Positions 34,506-43,286 are shown, counted from the stretch's first letter. The stretch is 64,000 nucleotides of DNA from Bifidobacterium breve (GCA_945860545.1 CAMAQM010000001.1:62001-126000); one strand, 5' to 3'. Notes: generated from the letters alone by a model not told the origin. Program-made: numbers and translations.

Positions 34506-35573
34506 ATGCCTCCGTCCGCCGTCGACTGGTCGCTGGCGGAACGGGTGGCGGTGCGGGTGGCGGGACGCGAACCGTTCGCCGAGTCGTACCACGCCGATTC
34601 CCTCGGACCTGACTTCGACCGGTTCACCGCGCTCGCCGAAGACCTGGTTGCGGACTGCACCGGTCTGCGCAGCGGTGCCGGCCCGGCCCGGGCGAGAGTC
34701 ACCGACCGCGCCGGTTGGATCGCCGCCAACGTGGCGTCGTTCGGTCGCCTGTTGCGTCCGGTGCTCGAACGTTTCGACACCGCGGCGGGGGCGCACCTGC
34801 TCGCCCCGGTCACGAGCCGCATCACCGGAGCCGAAGTCGGGTTGATGTTGGGCTGGCTCAGTACCCGCGTGCTCGGTCAGTACGACCTGTTGGTCATCGA
34901 AGACGAGGACCCCGAGGAACAGGACCTCGTGTATTACGTCGGACCCAACGTGTTGTCGCTCGAACGACGGTTCGCCTTCCCACCCTCGGAGTTCCGCTTG
35001 TGGCTGGCGCTCCACGAGGTCACCCATCGCGCCCAGTTCACCGGCGTGCCGTGGATGCGACCCCACTTCCTCGGCATGGTCGAACAGGTGGTGGCCGCCG
35101 TCGGACCGGACCCGGCCCGCTTCGCTGCCGCCATCGGCCGCGCCGCCGACGCGCTGCGTCACGGCCGCAACCCGCTCGCCGACGGTGGAGTGATGGCCCT
35201 CGTGGCCACCGACGAACAGCGCGAGGTGATGGAACAGATGTCGGGGTTGATGAGCCTGCTCGAGGGTCACGGCGACGTCACCATGGATCGGGCCGGCGCC
35301 CATCTGATCCCGTCCGCGCCCCGTTTCGCCCGGGTGCTCCGTCAGCGCCGTCAACAGGTCAGCGGTCTGGCCCGGGTGTTCCAGCAACTCGTCGGTCTTG
35401 AGGCGAAACTGGCCCAGTACGAACAGGGCGAACGGTTCATCGCCGCAGTGGAATCGGCCGATCCGGCCCTCATGGATCGTGTGTGGTCGGACCCGGCGCT
35501 GTTGCCGTCGCTGGCCGAGATCCGCCAACCCGAGATTTGGGTGGCGCGGGTGCGGGCCGGTGCACCCACCTGA
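34506..35573 (+). CDS. DUF2342-type zinc-dependent metalloprotease-like protein
   Basis: A 355-aa protein of the family sometimes labelled coenzyme F420 biosynthesis-associated or zinc-dependent metalloprotease (DUF2342, Rv3626c-like). The HExxH motif is LHEVTHRAQF, and Asp/Glu ligands are expected in the helix that follows. An N-terminal mixed domain carries the motif AGWIAANVASF. The target is unknown. No signal peptide, so a cytoplasmic role is likely. It precedes tilS and hpt as in mycobacteria; the DacB carboxypeptidase normally upstream is absent. Confidence 0.87.
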   Translation: MPPSAVDWSLAERVAVRVAGREPFAESYHADSLGPDFDRFTALAEDLVADCTGLRSGAGPARARVTDRAGWIAANVASFGRLLRPVLERFDTAAGAHLLAPVTSRITGAEVGLMLGWLSTRVLGQYDLLVIEDEDPEEQDLVYYVGPNVLSLERRFAFPPSEFRLWLALHEVTHRAQFTGVPWMRPHFLGMVEQVVAAVGPDPARFAAAIGRAADALRHGRNPLADGGVMALVATDEQREVMEQMSGLMSLLEGHGDVTMDRAGAHLIPSAPRFARVLRQRRQQVSGLARVFQQLVGLEAKLAQYEQGERFIAAVESADPALMDRVWSDPALLPSLAEIRQPEIWVARVRAGAPT

Positions 35574-35587
35574 CCCGGGTCGCTGAC

Positions 35588-36490
35588 GTGCACCGTGACG
35601 ACGTGACGGCGTCGCTTCTCGAGCGGTGTGTGTTCCCCCCCGCCGGTTCGCCACTGGTGTGTGCCGTCTCGGGCGGTGCGGACTCGCTGGCGTTGCTCAT
35701 TTTGGCCACCGCGGCGGGGTGTGACACCACCGCTGTCCACGTCGACCACCAGTTGCGACCCGGCTCGGAGACCGAGTCGGCCGTTGTCGCCGCCGCGGCG
35801 CGGCGCCTCGGGGCCGGGTTCCGTGCCGAACGGGTGACGCTGGCCCCGGGCCCGAACCTTGAAGCCCGTGCCCGGGAGGCTCGTTGGGCGGTGCTCGGTT
35901 CGGACGCCGCCACCGGGCACACCGCTGACGACCAGGCCGAGACGGTGCTGTTGAACCTGTTGCGTGGTGCGGGGGTGTCGGGGCTCGCCGGGATGCGACC
36001 CGGACCCCGTCACCCGATCCTGGGGCTGCGCCGCAGCGAGACCGAGGAGTTGTGTCGGCTGTGGGAGTTCTCCCCCCTGCACGACCCTTCCAACCGGGAC
36101 CCCGCCTACCGACGGAACCGTGTCCGTCACGAGGTCCTCCCACTTCTCGGCGAGGTCGCCGAGCGTGACCCGGTGCCCCAACTGGTGCGGACCGCCGCAC
36201 AGGCCCGCCTGGTGGTCGACCACCTTGAGGCGGAAGCCGACCGTCTCGTTGCTGATCCCACCGACCTCGCTGCGGTGCGATCCGCACCGTGGGCGGTGGC
36301 GTCGGTGGCGTTGCGCCGCTGGTTGCGTCAGTGCTCCCCCGACGGTCAGCCGCCTGACGCGGCGTCGATGGATCGGGTGCGCGCCGTGGTCGACGGGCGG
36401 CATCGGGCCACCGAGGTGGTTGGGGGATGGCGGGTGGTGCGCAGCGCCGGCCGGCTCTCCGTCGAACCGCCGGCCGGAGGCGTCGACTAG
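35588..36490 (+). CDS. tilS: tRNA(Ile)-lysidine synthetase
   Basis: A 300-aa enzyme that converts C34 of the CAT-anticodon isoleucine tRNA to lysidine. PP-loop [11 protein letters not shown] (residues about 22-32), [29 protein letters not shown] and [21 protein letters not shown] are all canonical. Short actinobacterial form lacking the C-terminal TilS domains. GTG 35588 is preferred over the longer track ORF; GTG 35603 is possible. The TAG stop shares the palindrome CTAG with the convergent hpt stop. Confidence 0.93.
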   Translation: MHRDDVTASLLERCVFPPAGSPLVCAVSGGADSLALLILATAAGCDTTAVHVDHQLRPGSETESAVVAAAARRLGAGFRAERVTLAPGPNLEARAREARWAVLGSDAATGHTADDQAETVLLNLLRGAGVSGLAGMRPGPRHPILGLRRSETEELCRLWEFSPLHDPSNRDPAYRRNRVRHEVLPLLGEVAERDPVPQLVRTAAQARLVVDHLEAEADRLVADPTDLAAVRSAPWAVASVALRRWLRQCSPDGQPPDAASMDRVRAVVDGRHRATEVVGGWRVVRSAGRLSVEPPAGGVD

Positions 36491-37047
36491 GCCGAGTCGT
36501 CGCGGTGCAGCCGGATGTCGTCGAGGTTGCGGTACCGCTCGGCGACGTCGAGGCCGTAGCCCAACACGAAGTCGTCGGGGATGGTGAACCCGACGTAACG
36601 GATGTTGGTGCGTTCCGCCGTCCCGTTGCGGGCCAGAAGTGCGCACACCTCCAACGACGCCGGGTTGCGTGACGCCAGGTTCTTGCGCAGGTAACTCAAC
36701 GTCAGGCCCGAGTCGATGATGTCCTCAACGAGGATGACCTGACGGCCGGTGAGGTCGGCGTCGAGGTCCTTGACGATGCGGACCACCCCGCTCGTCTTGG
36801 TGGCGCTGCCGTAGGACGAGACGGCCATGAAGTCGAATTCGACGGGCAGGTCGATGCTGCGGGCGAGGTCGGCCATGAACATGAACGCCCCTTTGAGCAC
36901 CCCGACGAGCAGTGGGGCTTCACCGACGTAGTCGGCGGTGATTTCCGCTCCGAGTTCGGTGATGCGGGAGCGGAGCTGGTCGGTGGTGACGAGCACCTCA
37001 CCGAGTGCGGGGTCGGTGTGGCGGTTCCAGATGGGGGTGTCACTCAC
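36487..37047 (-). CDS. hpt: Hypoxanthine-guanine phosphoribosyltransferase
   Basis: A 186-aa PRTase salvaging hypoxanthine and guanine. The PRPP loop is [13 protein letters not shown], the PP-loop [16 protein letters not shown] and the purine-specific region [16 protein letters not shown] 37047 starts 109 bp from divergent folE. In mycobacteria tilS and hpt point the same way; here hpt is inverted relative to tilS and overlaps it tail to tail by 4 bp. Confidence 0.94.
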   Translation of the reverse strand: MSDTPIWNRHTDPALGEVLVTTDQLRSRITELGAEITADYVGEAPLLVGVLKGAFMFMADLARSIDLPVEFDFMAVSSYGSATKTSGVVRIVKDLDADLTGRQVILVEDIIDSGLTLSYLRKNLASRNPASLEVCALLARNGTAERTNIRYVGFTIPDDFVLGYGLDVAERYRNLDDIRLHRDDSA

Positions 37048-37109
37048 GAAGGCGCACCCTAGCGGTCGTCAGTGTGCTCAACGGTCCGGCTGTGTCCCGG
37101 GAGGGCCTC

Positions 37110-37129
37110 ACCCCCTATCCTCAGGGGGT
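37110..37129. promoter_or_regulatory. 7-bp palindrome over the folE -10 region
   Basis: ACCCCCT and AGGGGGT flank the six bases ATCCTC, and the candidate -10 TATCCT (37116-37121) straddles the first arm. It may be an operator, or a hairpin at the 5' end of the folE transcript. Confidence 0.4.
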
Positions 37130-37156
37130 CCGCGCTCGGCGGACCGGAGGCATCCC

Positions 37157-37783
37157 ATGACCGAGACCACTCCTTCCGCAGTCAATGGTTCGTCGGTGGG
37201 CGACCCGGCACCGCCAGTCGACCTCGAGCGCCTCGAGGCTGCCGTTCGGGAGATCCTCGCCGCCATTGGTGAGGACCCGACGCGTGACGGCCTGCTCGCC
37301 ACCCCCGGGAGGGTGGCGCGCATGTACGCCGAAGTGTTCGCCGGGTTGTCCGAGAACCCCGCTGACCACCTCGCCACCGTGTTCGAGGCCGATCACGACG
37401 AGATGGTGATGGTGCGCGACATCCCGTTCGCGTCCATGTGCGAACACCACCTCGTTCCGTTCCTCGGTCGGGCGCACGTGGCCTACATCCCCAACGCCGA
37501 CGGTCGCATCACCGGGCTGTCCAAACTCGCCCGTCTCGTCGACGGGTACGCCCGTCGTCCCCAGGTCCAAGAACGCCTCACCACCCAGGTCGCCGACGCG
37601 CTGGAGGCGCAGCTGCAGCCCAAGGGGGTCCTCGTGATCATCGAGGCCGAGCATCTGTGCATGACCATGCGCGGGGTGCGCAAGCCCGGTTCGTCGACGG
37701 TGACGTCGTCGGTGCGGGGCCTGTTCCGCGACAACGCTGCCACCCGCAGTGAGGCGATGCGGCTCGCCATGGGCCGCGACTGA
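37157..37783 (+). CDS. folE: GTP cyclohydrolase I
   Basis: A 208-aa zinc enzyme making dihydroneopterin triphosphate, the first step to tetrahydrofolate. Zinc ligands are in MCEHHLVPF and [21 protein letters not shown] and [13 protein letters not shown] complete the signature. The first about 25 residues are a divergent tail. GGAGGC precedes ATG 37157. It starts the plus-strand folate run folE-folP-(pseudophosphatase)-folB-folK. The ftsH gene that lies between hpt and folE in mycobacteria is missing. Confidence 0.95.
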   Translation: MTETTPSAVNGSSVGDPAPPVDLERLEAAVREILAAIGEDPTRDGLLATPGRVARMYAEVFAGLSENPADHLATVFEADHDEMVMVRDIPFASMCEHHLVPFLGRAHVAYIPNADGRITGLSKLARLVDGYARRPQVQERLTTQVADALEAQLQPKGVLVIIEAEHLCMTMRGVRKPGSSTVTSSVRGLFRDNAATRSEAMRLAMGRD

Positions 37784-37788
37784 GTGGT

Positions 37789-38619
37789 GTGCCGGTCTCG
37801 TTGAGTTCCACACCCCGCCCGTCCCCCGTCGTGATGGGGGTCCTCAACGTGACCCCGGATTCGTTCTCCGACGGAGGCCAGCACGACGGTGTGGAACGGG
37901 CGGTCGCCAGGGGGCTGGCGATGGTTGCCGAAGGCGCCGAGGTGATCGACGTCGGCGGCGAGTCGACCCGGCCGGGCGCCGACCCCGTCGGCACCGACGA
38001 GGAACTGCGCCGGGTGGTCCCGGTGGTCGAAGCTCTCGCTGACGCACTCGGTGGCTCGGTTCGCATCTCCGTTGACACCCGGTCTGAGGCGGTGGCTTCC
38101 GCTGCGGTGCGGGTTGGCGCCACGCTCATCAACGACGTGTCGGCCACGCTGTGGCCGGTGGCGGCGGAATGTGGTGTGGGGTGGGTGGCCATGCACGGGT
38201 GTGACGACCCCCGAACCATGCAGGCCAACCCGACGTACCGGGACGTCGTCGCCGAGGTGACGGCGTTCCTCGTGGAGCGGGCCACCGTGGCACGCGCCGG
38301 GGGAGTCGCCGAGGTGTGGATCGATCCGGGGTTCGGGTTCGCCAAGACCCCCGAACACAACCTGAGGGTGCTCGCCCACCTCGACGTGTTGGTGGACACC
38401 GGGTGGCCGGTGGTGGTGGGGACCAGTCGCAAGAGCACGTTGGGGCTGTTGTTGGCCGACGCTGACGGTGTTGGGGATCCTGTGCCCGTCGACGACCGTC
38501 TCGAGGGCTCGGTGGCCACCGCCGTGTGGTCGGCCGCCCAGGGGGTCCCGATGGTGCGGGTCCATGACGTGGACGCCACCGTTCGTGCGTTCCGGGTGGC
38601 CTTCGGTGGGCTCGACTGA
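37789..38619 (+). CDS. folP: Dihydropteroate synthase
   Basis: A 276-aa TIM-barrel enzyme condensing p-aminobenzoate with dihydropterin pyrophosphate; the sulfonamide target. MGVLNVTPDSFSDGG, DVGGESTRPGAD, NDVSA, and GTSRKS are conserved. The PABA loop around the first motif looks intact. GTG 37789 (or 37786) lies 5 bp after the folE stop, so they are co-transcribed. Confidence 0.95.
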   Translation: MPVSLSSTPRPSPVVMGVLNVTPDSFSDGGQHDGVERAVARGLAMVAEGAEVIDVGGESTRPGADPVGTDEELRRVVPVVEALADALGGSVRISVDTRSEAVASAAVRVGATLINDVSATLWPVAAECGVGWVAMHGCDDPRTMQANPTYRDVVAEVTAFLVERATVARAGGVAEVWIDPGFGFAKTPEHNLRVLAHLDVLVDTGWPVVVGTSRKSTLGLLLADADGVGDPVPVDDRLEGSVATAVWSAAQGVPMVRVHDVDATVRAFRVAFGGLD

Positions 38620-38663
38620 GCCCTCTAGGGACCCCGGTCAGCCTCACCGGGAGCGTCCGAGCC

Positions 38664-38672
38664 TGTGGATAA
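38664..38672. promoter_or_regulatory. Consensus DnaA box (TTATCCACA on the minus strand)
   Basis: TGTGGATAA is a perfect 9-mer DnaA box inside a 134-bp gap of lower GC content than the surroundings. A single box suggests a titration or regulatory site, not an origin. Confidence 0.5.
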
Positions 38673-38681
38673 CTGATGTTT

Positions 38682-38717
38682 GGTGGTTATTTTCCCCAAC
38701 GGTGAGCGGTTTTCCCC
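38682..38717 (+). repeat. Two imperfect direct repeats ending in TTTTCCCC
   Basis: GGTGGTTATTTTCCCC (38682-38697) and GGTGAGCGGTTTTCCCC (38701-38717) are separated by 3 bp, just after the DnaA box and 37 bp before the next start codon. Possible binding sites for a regulator. Confidence 0.45.
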
Positions 38718-38741
38718 GCGTTTCGTCCCCGGCCTCGTGTC

Positions 38742-38747
38742 AAAAAT
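38742..38747 (+). promoter_or_regulatory. -10 element (AAAAAT) of the phosphatase-like gene
   Basis: Six nt before the ATG at 38754, as in the other leaderless starts. The hexamer itself is a weak match. Confidence 0.35.
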
Positions 38748-38753
38748 GGCACG

Positions 38754-39275
38754 ATGTCCGCCGTGGCAGTCAAAGGCAAGTGGCAGCAGGGGATCGTTCC
38801 TCGCAATTTTCACTGGATCATCGACGGGCAACTCGCCGTGTGCGAGCGGCCCGGCGGGTACGGGGTGAATCACCGACGGGTCCGTCGGCAGGAGGAGATC
38901 GTCTGGATCCGTGAGCAGGGGTTCACCTCGGTGATCTCGCTTATCGGGGCGCCACACAACCTTCACAACTACGACGAACTCGGGGTCTCCTGGCAGCACT
39001 GGCCGTTCCACCGCGACGAGGACGTCTCGGGGTTCCAGCGCCGGAACTTCCCCCAGATCACCGCAATGATCTCCGGTGGCGGCAAGTTGCTGATCCACCA
39101 AGAGGAACTCGGGGACAACGTGTGTGGCCTGATTGGGGCCTACCTGTTGTGGTCGGGACTCGTCGACAACGCCCCGGACTCGGTGACCATCCTCGAACGC
39201 ATGGTGCAGCGCCAACTCGGCCCGCACGGGCGCGAGATCGTGGCGGTGGCGGACCGACTCGTCAGCCGGGCGTGA
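38754..39275 (+). CDS. Dual-specificity-phosphatase-like pseudoenzyme
   Basis: A 173-aa protein whose pattern follows the cysteine-phosphatase fold: a strand WIIDGQLAV near the start, EIVWIREQGFTSVISL, a WPFHRDED segment where the general acid aspartate loop should be, and GGGKLLIHQEELGDNVCGLIGAYLLW where the P-loop HC-x5-R belongs. The cysteine is Gln116 and the arginine Asn122, so classical catalysis should be impossible. It lies inside the folate cluster between folP and folB but has its own upstream gap with a DnaA box and repeats. It could bind phospho-ligands as a regulator or be a different enzyme. I know of no name for it. Confidence 0.65.
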   Translation: MSAVAVKGKWQQGIVPRNFHWIIDGQLAVCERPGGYGVNHRRVRRQEEIVWIREQGFTSVISLIGAPHNLHNYDELGVSWQHWPFHRDEDVSGFQRRNFPQITAMISGGGKLLIHQEELGDNVCGLIGAYLLWSGLVDNAPDSVTILERMVQRQLGPHGREIVAVADRLVSRA

Positions 39276-39287
39276 GACGGGCCGGAC

Positions 39288-39665
39288 GTGGCTGATTTCG
39301 CGGTGTCCGGCGACCTCGTTGAAATTCGCGGGCTGCGGCTGTCCGGCATCGTCGGTGTGTTGCCTGAGGAGCAGGTCCGGGCCCAGCCGCTCGAGATCGA
39401 CGTCGACCTCGTCTGCGACCAGTCCGCATCCGGGGTGAGCGACGACCTTGACGACACCGTGAACTACGCGGCGGTCATCGATCGGGTGCAACAGATCGTC
39501 GAGGGTGGTCACCCGGCGCTGCTCGAGTTTCTCGCCGCCCGCATCGCCGAAGGTTGTCTCGACGACCCCCGGGTGGAACGGGTCACCGTTGCGGTGCGCA
39601 AACTCCGGCCCCCGGTTCCCCAGGCGGTCGACACGACGGGTGTGCGCATCACCCGGACCCGATGA
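39288..39665 (+). CDS. folB: Dihydroneopterin aldolase
   Basis: A 125-aa T-fold enzyme that cleaves dihydroneopterin to 6-hydroxymethyl-dihydropterin. EIRGLRLSGIVGVLPEE at the start, DDTVNYAAVIDRV in the middle (the Tyr near the pterin) and VRKLRPPVP with the catalytic Lys toward the end. GTG 39288; stop overlaps folK in ATGA. Confidence 0.94.
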   Translation: MADFAVSGDLVEIRGLRLSGIVGVLPEEQVRAQPLEIDVDLVCDQSASGVSDDLDDTVNYAAVIDRVQQIVEGGHPALLEFLAARIAEGCLDDPRVERVTVAVRKLRPPVPQAVDTTGVRITRTR

Positions 39666-40126
39666 GGGTGCTGTTGGGTCTCGGTTCCAACCTCGGGGAC
39701 CGTAGACGACTCCTTGCTGAGGCCGTCGACTCGCTGAGCGGTGTGGTGGCCGTGTCACCGTTGTATGAGACGGCACCCGTCGGGGGTCCGTCAGGCCAGG
39801 GTGCGTTCCTCAACCTTGTCGTCGAGATCGATTCCGACCTGTCGGCGCGTGAACTGTTGGGGGTGTGCCAGCGGCTCGAAGCCGCAGCGGAACGTGTGCG
39901 CACCGAGCGGTGGGGTCCACGCACTCTCGACGTCGACATCCTGTGGATCGACGGGGTCACGGTGGACGAACCGGACCTCGAGGTGCCTCACCCGCGCATG
40001 TGGTCGCGCCGGTTCGTGATGGCTCCCCTCGTCGATGTCGCCCCCGATGTCGCCCCGGCGGGCTGGGAGCGACAGGTCGAAGGCGACGTGCGACAGGTCG
40101 GCCGCCTCGACGACGAGGACAGCTGA
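39662..40126 (+). CDS. folK: HPPK, 6-hydroxymethyl-7,8-dihydropterin pyrophosphokinase
   Basis: A 154-aa kinase supplying FolP with its pyrophosphorylated substrate. GLGSNLGDR at the start, YETAPVGGPSGQGAFLN, the HPPK signature RWGPRTLDVDILWI and HPRMWSRRFVMAPL. ATG 39662 is coupled to folB. The folE-P-B-K set is complete in order apart from the inserted pseudophosphatase. Confidence 0.95.
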   Translation: MRVLLGLGSNLGDRRRLLAEAVDSLSGVVAVSPLYETAPVGGPSGQGAFLNLVVEIDSDLSARELLGVCQRLEAAAERVRTERWGPRTLDVDILWIDGVTVDEPDLEVPHPRMWSRRFVMAPLVDVAPDVAPAGWERQVEGDVRQVGRLDDEDS

Positions 40127-40151
40127 ACCGAACCCCGGCACGGTTGGGGGT

Positions 40152-40919
40152 GTGACCTGCGAGACTGTGCGGGTGACTGGTCGAGTTGGTGGACCCAAGG
40201 TGGCGGTCGTCGGTCCAGGTCGGGCCGGTGGGGCGATGGCACACGCCCTCGCACAGGCCGACTGGGTGGTCACGGCACGTCTGGGTCGAACCGACGACCT
40301 GCGCGCAGGGGTGCAGGGAGCTGACGTGGTCATCATCGCCACCCCTGATGACGTCATCGCCGACGTGTCGGCGTCGTTGGTGGGCGCCACCGACGCTGCG
40401 GTGATCCACCTGTCGGGAAGTCTGGGTCTGGAGGTGGTCGCCGGGCACCAACGACGAGGGTGTGTGCACCCGCTGGTGTCGTTACCCGATGCCGAGGTGG
40501 GTGCCCGACGGCTCCGGGGTGCGTGGTTCGCCGTGGCGGGGGACCCGGTCACGCTCGACGTCGTGACGGCGCTCGACGGTCGCCACGTCACCGTCGCCGA
40601 CGGGCAGCGGGCCACCTACCACGCTGCGGCGTGCATCGCCTCGAACCACTTCGTGGCGCTGCTCGGGCAGGTTGAGCGTGTCGCCGCCACCGCCGGGCTG
40701 CCACTCGAGCTGTATCTGGATCTGGTCCGTGGCTCACTTGACAACGTGGTCGAACTCGGACCGGCTGGCGCGCTGACCGGTCCGGCGGCCCGGGGCGACC
40801 AGGCCACGCTGGACCGTCACCGTGCGGCGCTCGACCCCGACGAACTCGAGGCGTACGACGCACTGGTCCGTGCCGCCCAGCGTCTCGCCGCCGTCGTACC
40901 GCCGCGAACCGATGGTTGA
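40152..40919 (+). CDS. Rossmann-DUF2520 oxidoreductase-like protein
   Basis: A 255-aa protein of the Rv3603c family. The N-terminal Rossmann fold starts VAVVGPGRAGGAMAHALAQ and has VVIIATPDDVI; the C-terminal DUF2520 helical domain contains AACIASNHFVALLGQVE. The fold resembles 6-phosphogluconate/ketopantoate dehydrogenases, and the gene always sits beside panC in actinobacteria, so a role in pantothenate or pterin metabolism has been suggested. Substrate unproven. GTG 40152 is used, with GGGGGT upstream. Overlaps the antiporter gene by 8 bp. Confidence 0.85.
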   Translation: MTCETVRVTGRVGGPKVAVVGPGRAGGAMAHALAQADWVVTARLGRTDDLRAGVQGADVVIIATPDDVIADVSASLVGATDAAVIHLSGSLGLEVVAGHQRRGCVHPLVSLPDAEVGARRLRGAWFAVAGDPVTLDVVTALDGRHVTVADGQRATYHAAACIASNHFVALLGQVERVAATAGLPLELYLDLVRGSLDNVVELGPAGALTGPAARGDQATLDRHRAALDPDELEAYDALVRAAQRLAAVVPPRTDG

Positions 40920-42366
40920 ACTGTCCACCGCCCTCACCCTCGGGGCGGCGCTGTTGTTGTTGGCGGTGGTGTCGTCCAAGGCGGCGCTGCGACTCGGCGT
41001 GCCGTCACTGCTGCTGTTTTTGGTGCTCGGCATGCTGGCCGGGGTGGACGGGCCGGGTGGCATTGCCTTCGACGACGCCGAGCGCGCCCGTGACCTTGGG
41101 GTGGTGGCGCTGGTGTTCATCTTGTTCTCCGGTGGCCTTGACACCCAGTGGCGCGACGCACGACCGGTGCTGGTCCCCTCGGTGCTGCTCGGCACGGTCG
41201 GGGTGCTCGTCACCGCGGTGGTGACCGGTGCGGTGGCGACACTGGTGTTGGGGTTGCCTTGGGAGGTCGGGTTGCTGTTGGGCGCGATCGTGTCGTCCAC
41301 CGACGCCGCCGCCGTGTTTTCCATCCTGCGGTCCCAGGCCGTCGGCCTGCGTAACCGGATGCGTGAACTGCTCGAGGTGGAGTCCGGTTCGAACGACCCG
41401 ATGGCGGCGTTTTTGACCGTGGCGATGCTCGAGTTCGCCCTCGGCGACGTGTCGGGCTGGGCGTTGGCCCCGCTGTTCGTGGTCCAACTCGTCGTCGGTG
41501 GCCTCGTCGGGTTCGTCGTCGCACGGTTGGCCGTGGAGGGTCTCAACCGGCTGCGCCTCGAATTCGACGGGTTGTACCCGGTGGTCACGGTGTCGCTCGC
41601 TGCGCTGGTGTATGGCGTGGCGTCGCTGGCGGGAGGCAGCGGGTTCCTCGCCGTGTACGTGGCCGGTGTGGTGATCGGCAACAGCCACGTCGTGCACCGT
41701 CGTAGCCTTGGCCGGTTCCACGACGCCCTGGCGTGGCTGGCCCAGATCGCCATGTTCCTCGTCCTCGGACTGCTCGTCACCCCGTCGGACATGGTTGAGG
41801 TCGTCCTGCCCGCGCTCGCCGTGGCGGGGGTACTCATCTTCGTGGCCCGGCCGCTCGCCGCTGCGCTGTGTCTGCTGCCGCTGCGAACCCCGGTGCGTGA
41901 CACCACCATGGTGGGATGGGTCGGGTTGCGTGGCGCGGTACCCATCGTGCTCGCCACGTTCCCGCTCGAAGCCGGCATCGAGGGGGCGGACACGTTGTTC
42001 AACGTCGTGTTCTTCGTGGTGCTCGTGTCGGTGCTGGTGCAGGGCACCACCATCCCCACCGTGGCCCGCTGGCTCGGCGTGACCGGGCCACTACCTGCCG
42101 CTCCGGCGTACCCGATCGAGTCGGTGGCCCACGCCGACGCCTCGGCCGCGCTGCACGAGATCAACGTCCCGGCCGCATCGCGGATCGCCGGCCGGCGGGT
42201 GTTCGAACTCGGGTTGCCCCCTGACGTGCTCATCGTGCTCATCGACCGTGACGGTGACGTGATCGTGCCGCGGGGGGAGACCACGGTGCAGCCCGGTGAT
42301 CGGCTCATGGTGCTCGCCGACCTCGAGGACCTCGCCGTGGTGCGCCACCGGGTCGCCTCTGGGTGA
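40912..42366 (+). CDS. CPA1-type K+ or Na+/H+ antiporter with TrkA-C domain
   Basis: A 484-aa NhaP2/CvrA-like protein. About 12-13 membrane helices include the ion-binding region SSTDAAAVFSIL and VESGSNDPMAAFL; GLRGAVPIVLATFP is the later conserved helix. Residues about 410-480 are a cytosolic RCK_C/TrkA-C ligand-binding domain (VPAASRIAGRRVFELGLP). Such C-domains often bind nucleotides or c-di-AMP; disA lies in the same window, but a link is speculative. ATG 40912 overlaps the previous gene by 8 bp; insertion between DUF2520 and panC is not the usual mycobacterial order. Confidence 0.9.
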   Translation: MVELSTALTLGAALLLLAVVSSKAALRLGVPSLLLFLVLGMLAGVDGPGGIAFDDAERARDLGVVALVFILFSGGLDTQWRDARPVLVPSVLLGTVGVLVTAVVTGAVATLVLGLPWEVGLLLGAIVSSTDAAAVFSILRSQAVGLRNRMRELLEVESGSNDPMAAFLTVAMLEFALGDVSGWALAPLFVVQLVVGGLVGFVVARLAVEGLNRLRLEFDGLYPVVTVSLAALVYGVASLAGGSGFLAVYVAGVVIGNSHVVHRRSLGRFHDALAWLAQIAMFLVLGLLVTPSDMVEVVLPALAVAGVLIFVARPLAAALCLLPLRTPVRDTTMVGWVGLRGAVPIVLATFPLEAGIEGADTLFNVVFFVVLVSVLVQGTTIPTVARWLGVTGPLPAAPAYPIESVAHADASAALHEINVPAASRIAGRRVFELGLPPDVLIVLIDRDGDVIVPRGETTVQPGDRLMVLADLEDLAVVRHRVASG

Positions 42367-42396
42367 GCCGTTGTGCGCCGTGGCGGCCAACCGTGG

Positions 42397-42402
42397 CAAT
42401 GT
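42397..42402 (+). promoter_or_regulatory. -10 element (CAATGT) of panC
   Basis: Six nt before GTG 42409; this layout supports that start over the earlier codon used in the ORF track. Confidence 0.4.
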
Positions 42403-42408
42403 TCGCCC

Positions 42409-43269
42409 GTGGAGGTCCACCAACGCATCGACGGTTTCCGGGCGTCGCTCGACGAGCGCCGCGCCGCGGGAGTGGCCGTGGGGTTCGTGCCCACCATGGG
42501 GTACCTCCACGACGGCCACGGCTCGCTGATCGGTCGGGCGGCTGCGGACTGTGGTGCGGTGGCGGTGAGCATTTTCGTCAACCCGTTGCAGTTCGCCGCC
42601 AACGAGGACCTCGCCTCCTACCCCCGGGATCTCGAATCGGACCTGGCGTTGTGTGAACGGATGGGGGCCACCCACGTGCTGGTCCCGTCGGTGGACGAGA
42701 TGTACCCCCAACCGGTGTTGACCACCGTGTCGGTGGCGGAGGTGTCGATGCGGATGGAGGGCGCCGTGCGACCCACCCATTTCGCCGGGGTGGCCACGGT
42801 GGTGGCCAAGCTGTTCTCCATCGTCGGGCCGTGTCGGGCGTTCTTCGGTGAGAAGGACTTCCAGCAGCTCGCCGTGGTGCGGCGCATGGCCTCGGACCTG
42901 TCGATGCCCGTTGAGGTGGTGGGCTGTGCCACCGTGCGCGAACCCGACGGGTTGGCCATGTCGAGCCGCAACGTCTACCTCGACGCGACCGAACGCCAGG
43001 TGGCGCTCGTGTTGCACCGCGCCCTCGACGCCGGGGTCGCCGCCGTGGTCGCAGGCGCCGCCGACGCCGGGTCGGTGCGGGCCGTGATGGACGAGGTGTT
43101 CGCCACGGAACCATCTGCCATGGTCGACTACGCCGAGGTTGTGGACGCCGCCACCCTCGCCCCGCTCGAGGCCCTCATACCCGGCACCGAGATCCGGCTC
43201 ATCGTCGCCGCCAAGGTGGGGGCGCCCCGACTCCTCGACAACGCCGGCGTCGTCGTCCCCGCCCGTTAG
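42409..43269 (+). CDS. panC: Pantothenate synthetase
   Basis: A 286-aa enzyme joining pantoate and beta-alanine with ATP. VPTMGYLHDGHGSLI contains the HxGH adenylate motif, FVNPLQFAANEDL, the FGEKDFQQ helix and SSRNVYL complete the active site. The start is set by the 6-nt distance to a -10 box. panB is not in the window. Beta-alanine comes from PanD encoded next. Confidence 0.94.
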   Translation: MEVHQRIDGFRASLDERRAAGVAVGFVPTMGYLHDGHGSLIGRAAADCGAVAVSIFVNPLQFAANEDLASYPRDLESDLALCERMGATHVLVPSVDEMYPQPVLTTVSVAEVSMRMEGAVRPTHFAGVATVVAKLFSIVGPCRAFFGEKDFQQLAVVRRMASDLSMPVEVVGCATVREPDGLAMSSRNVYLDATERQVALVLHRALDAGVAAVVAGAADAGSVRAVMDEVFATEPSAMVDYAEVVDAATLAPLEALIPGTEIRLIVAAKVGAPRLLDNAGVVVPAR

Positions 43270-43286
43270 TGCCCGTCCCGGCCTGC

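Noticed and set aside
38664-38717. Replication origin
   Set aside because: Only one consensus DnaA box and no dnaA, dnaN or AT-rich unwinding element nearby.
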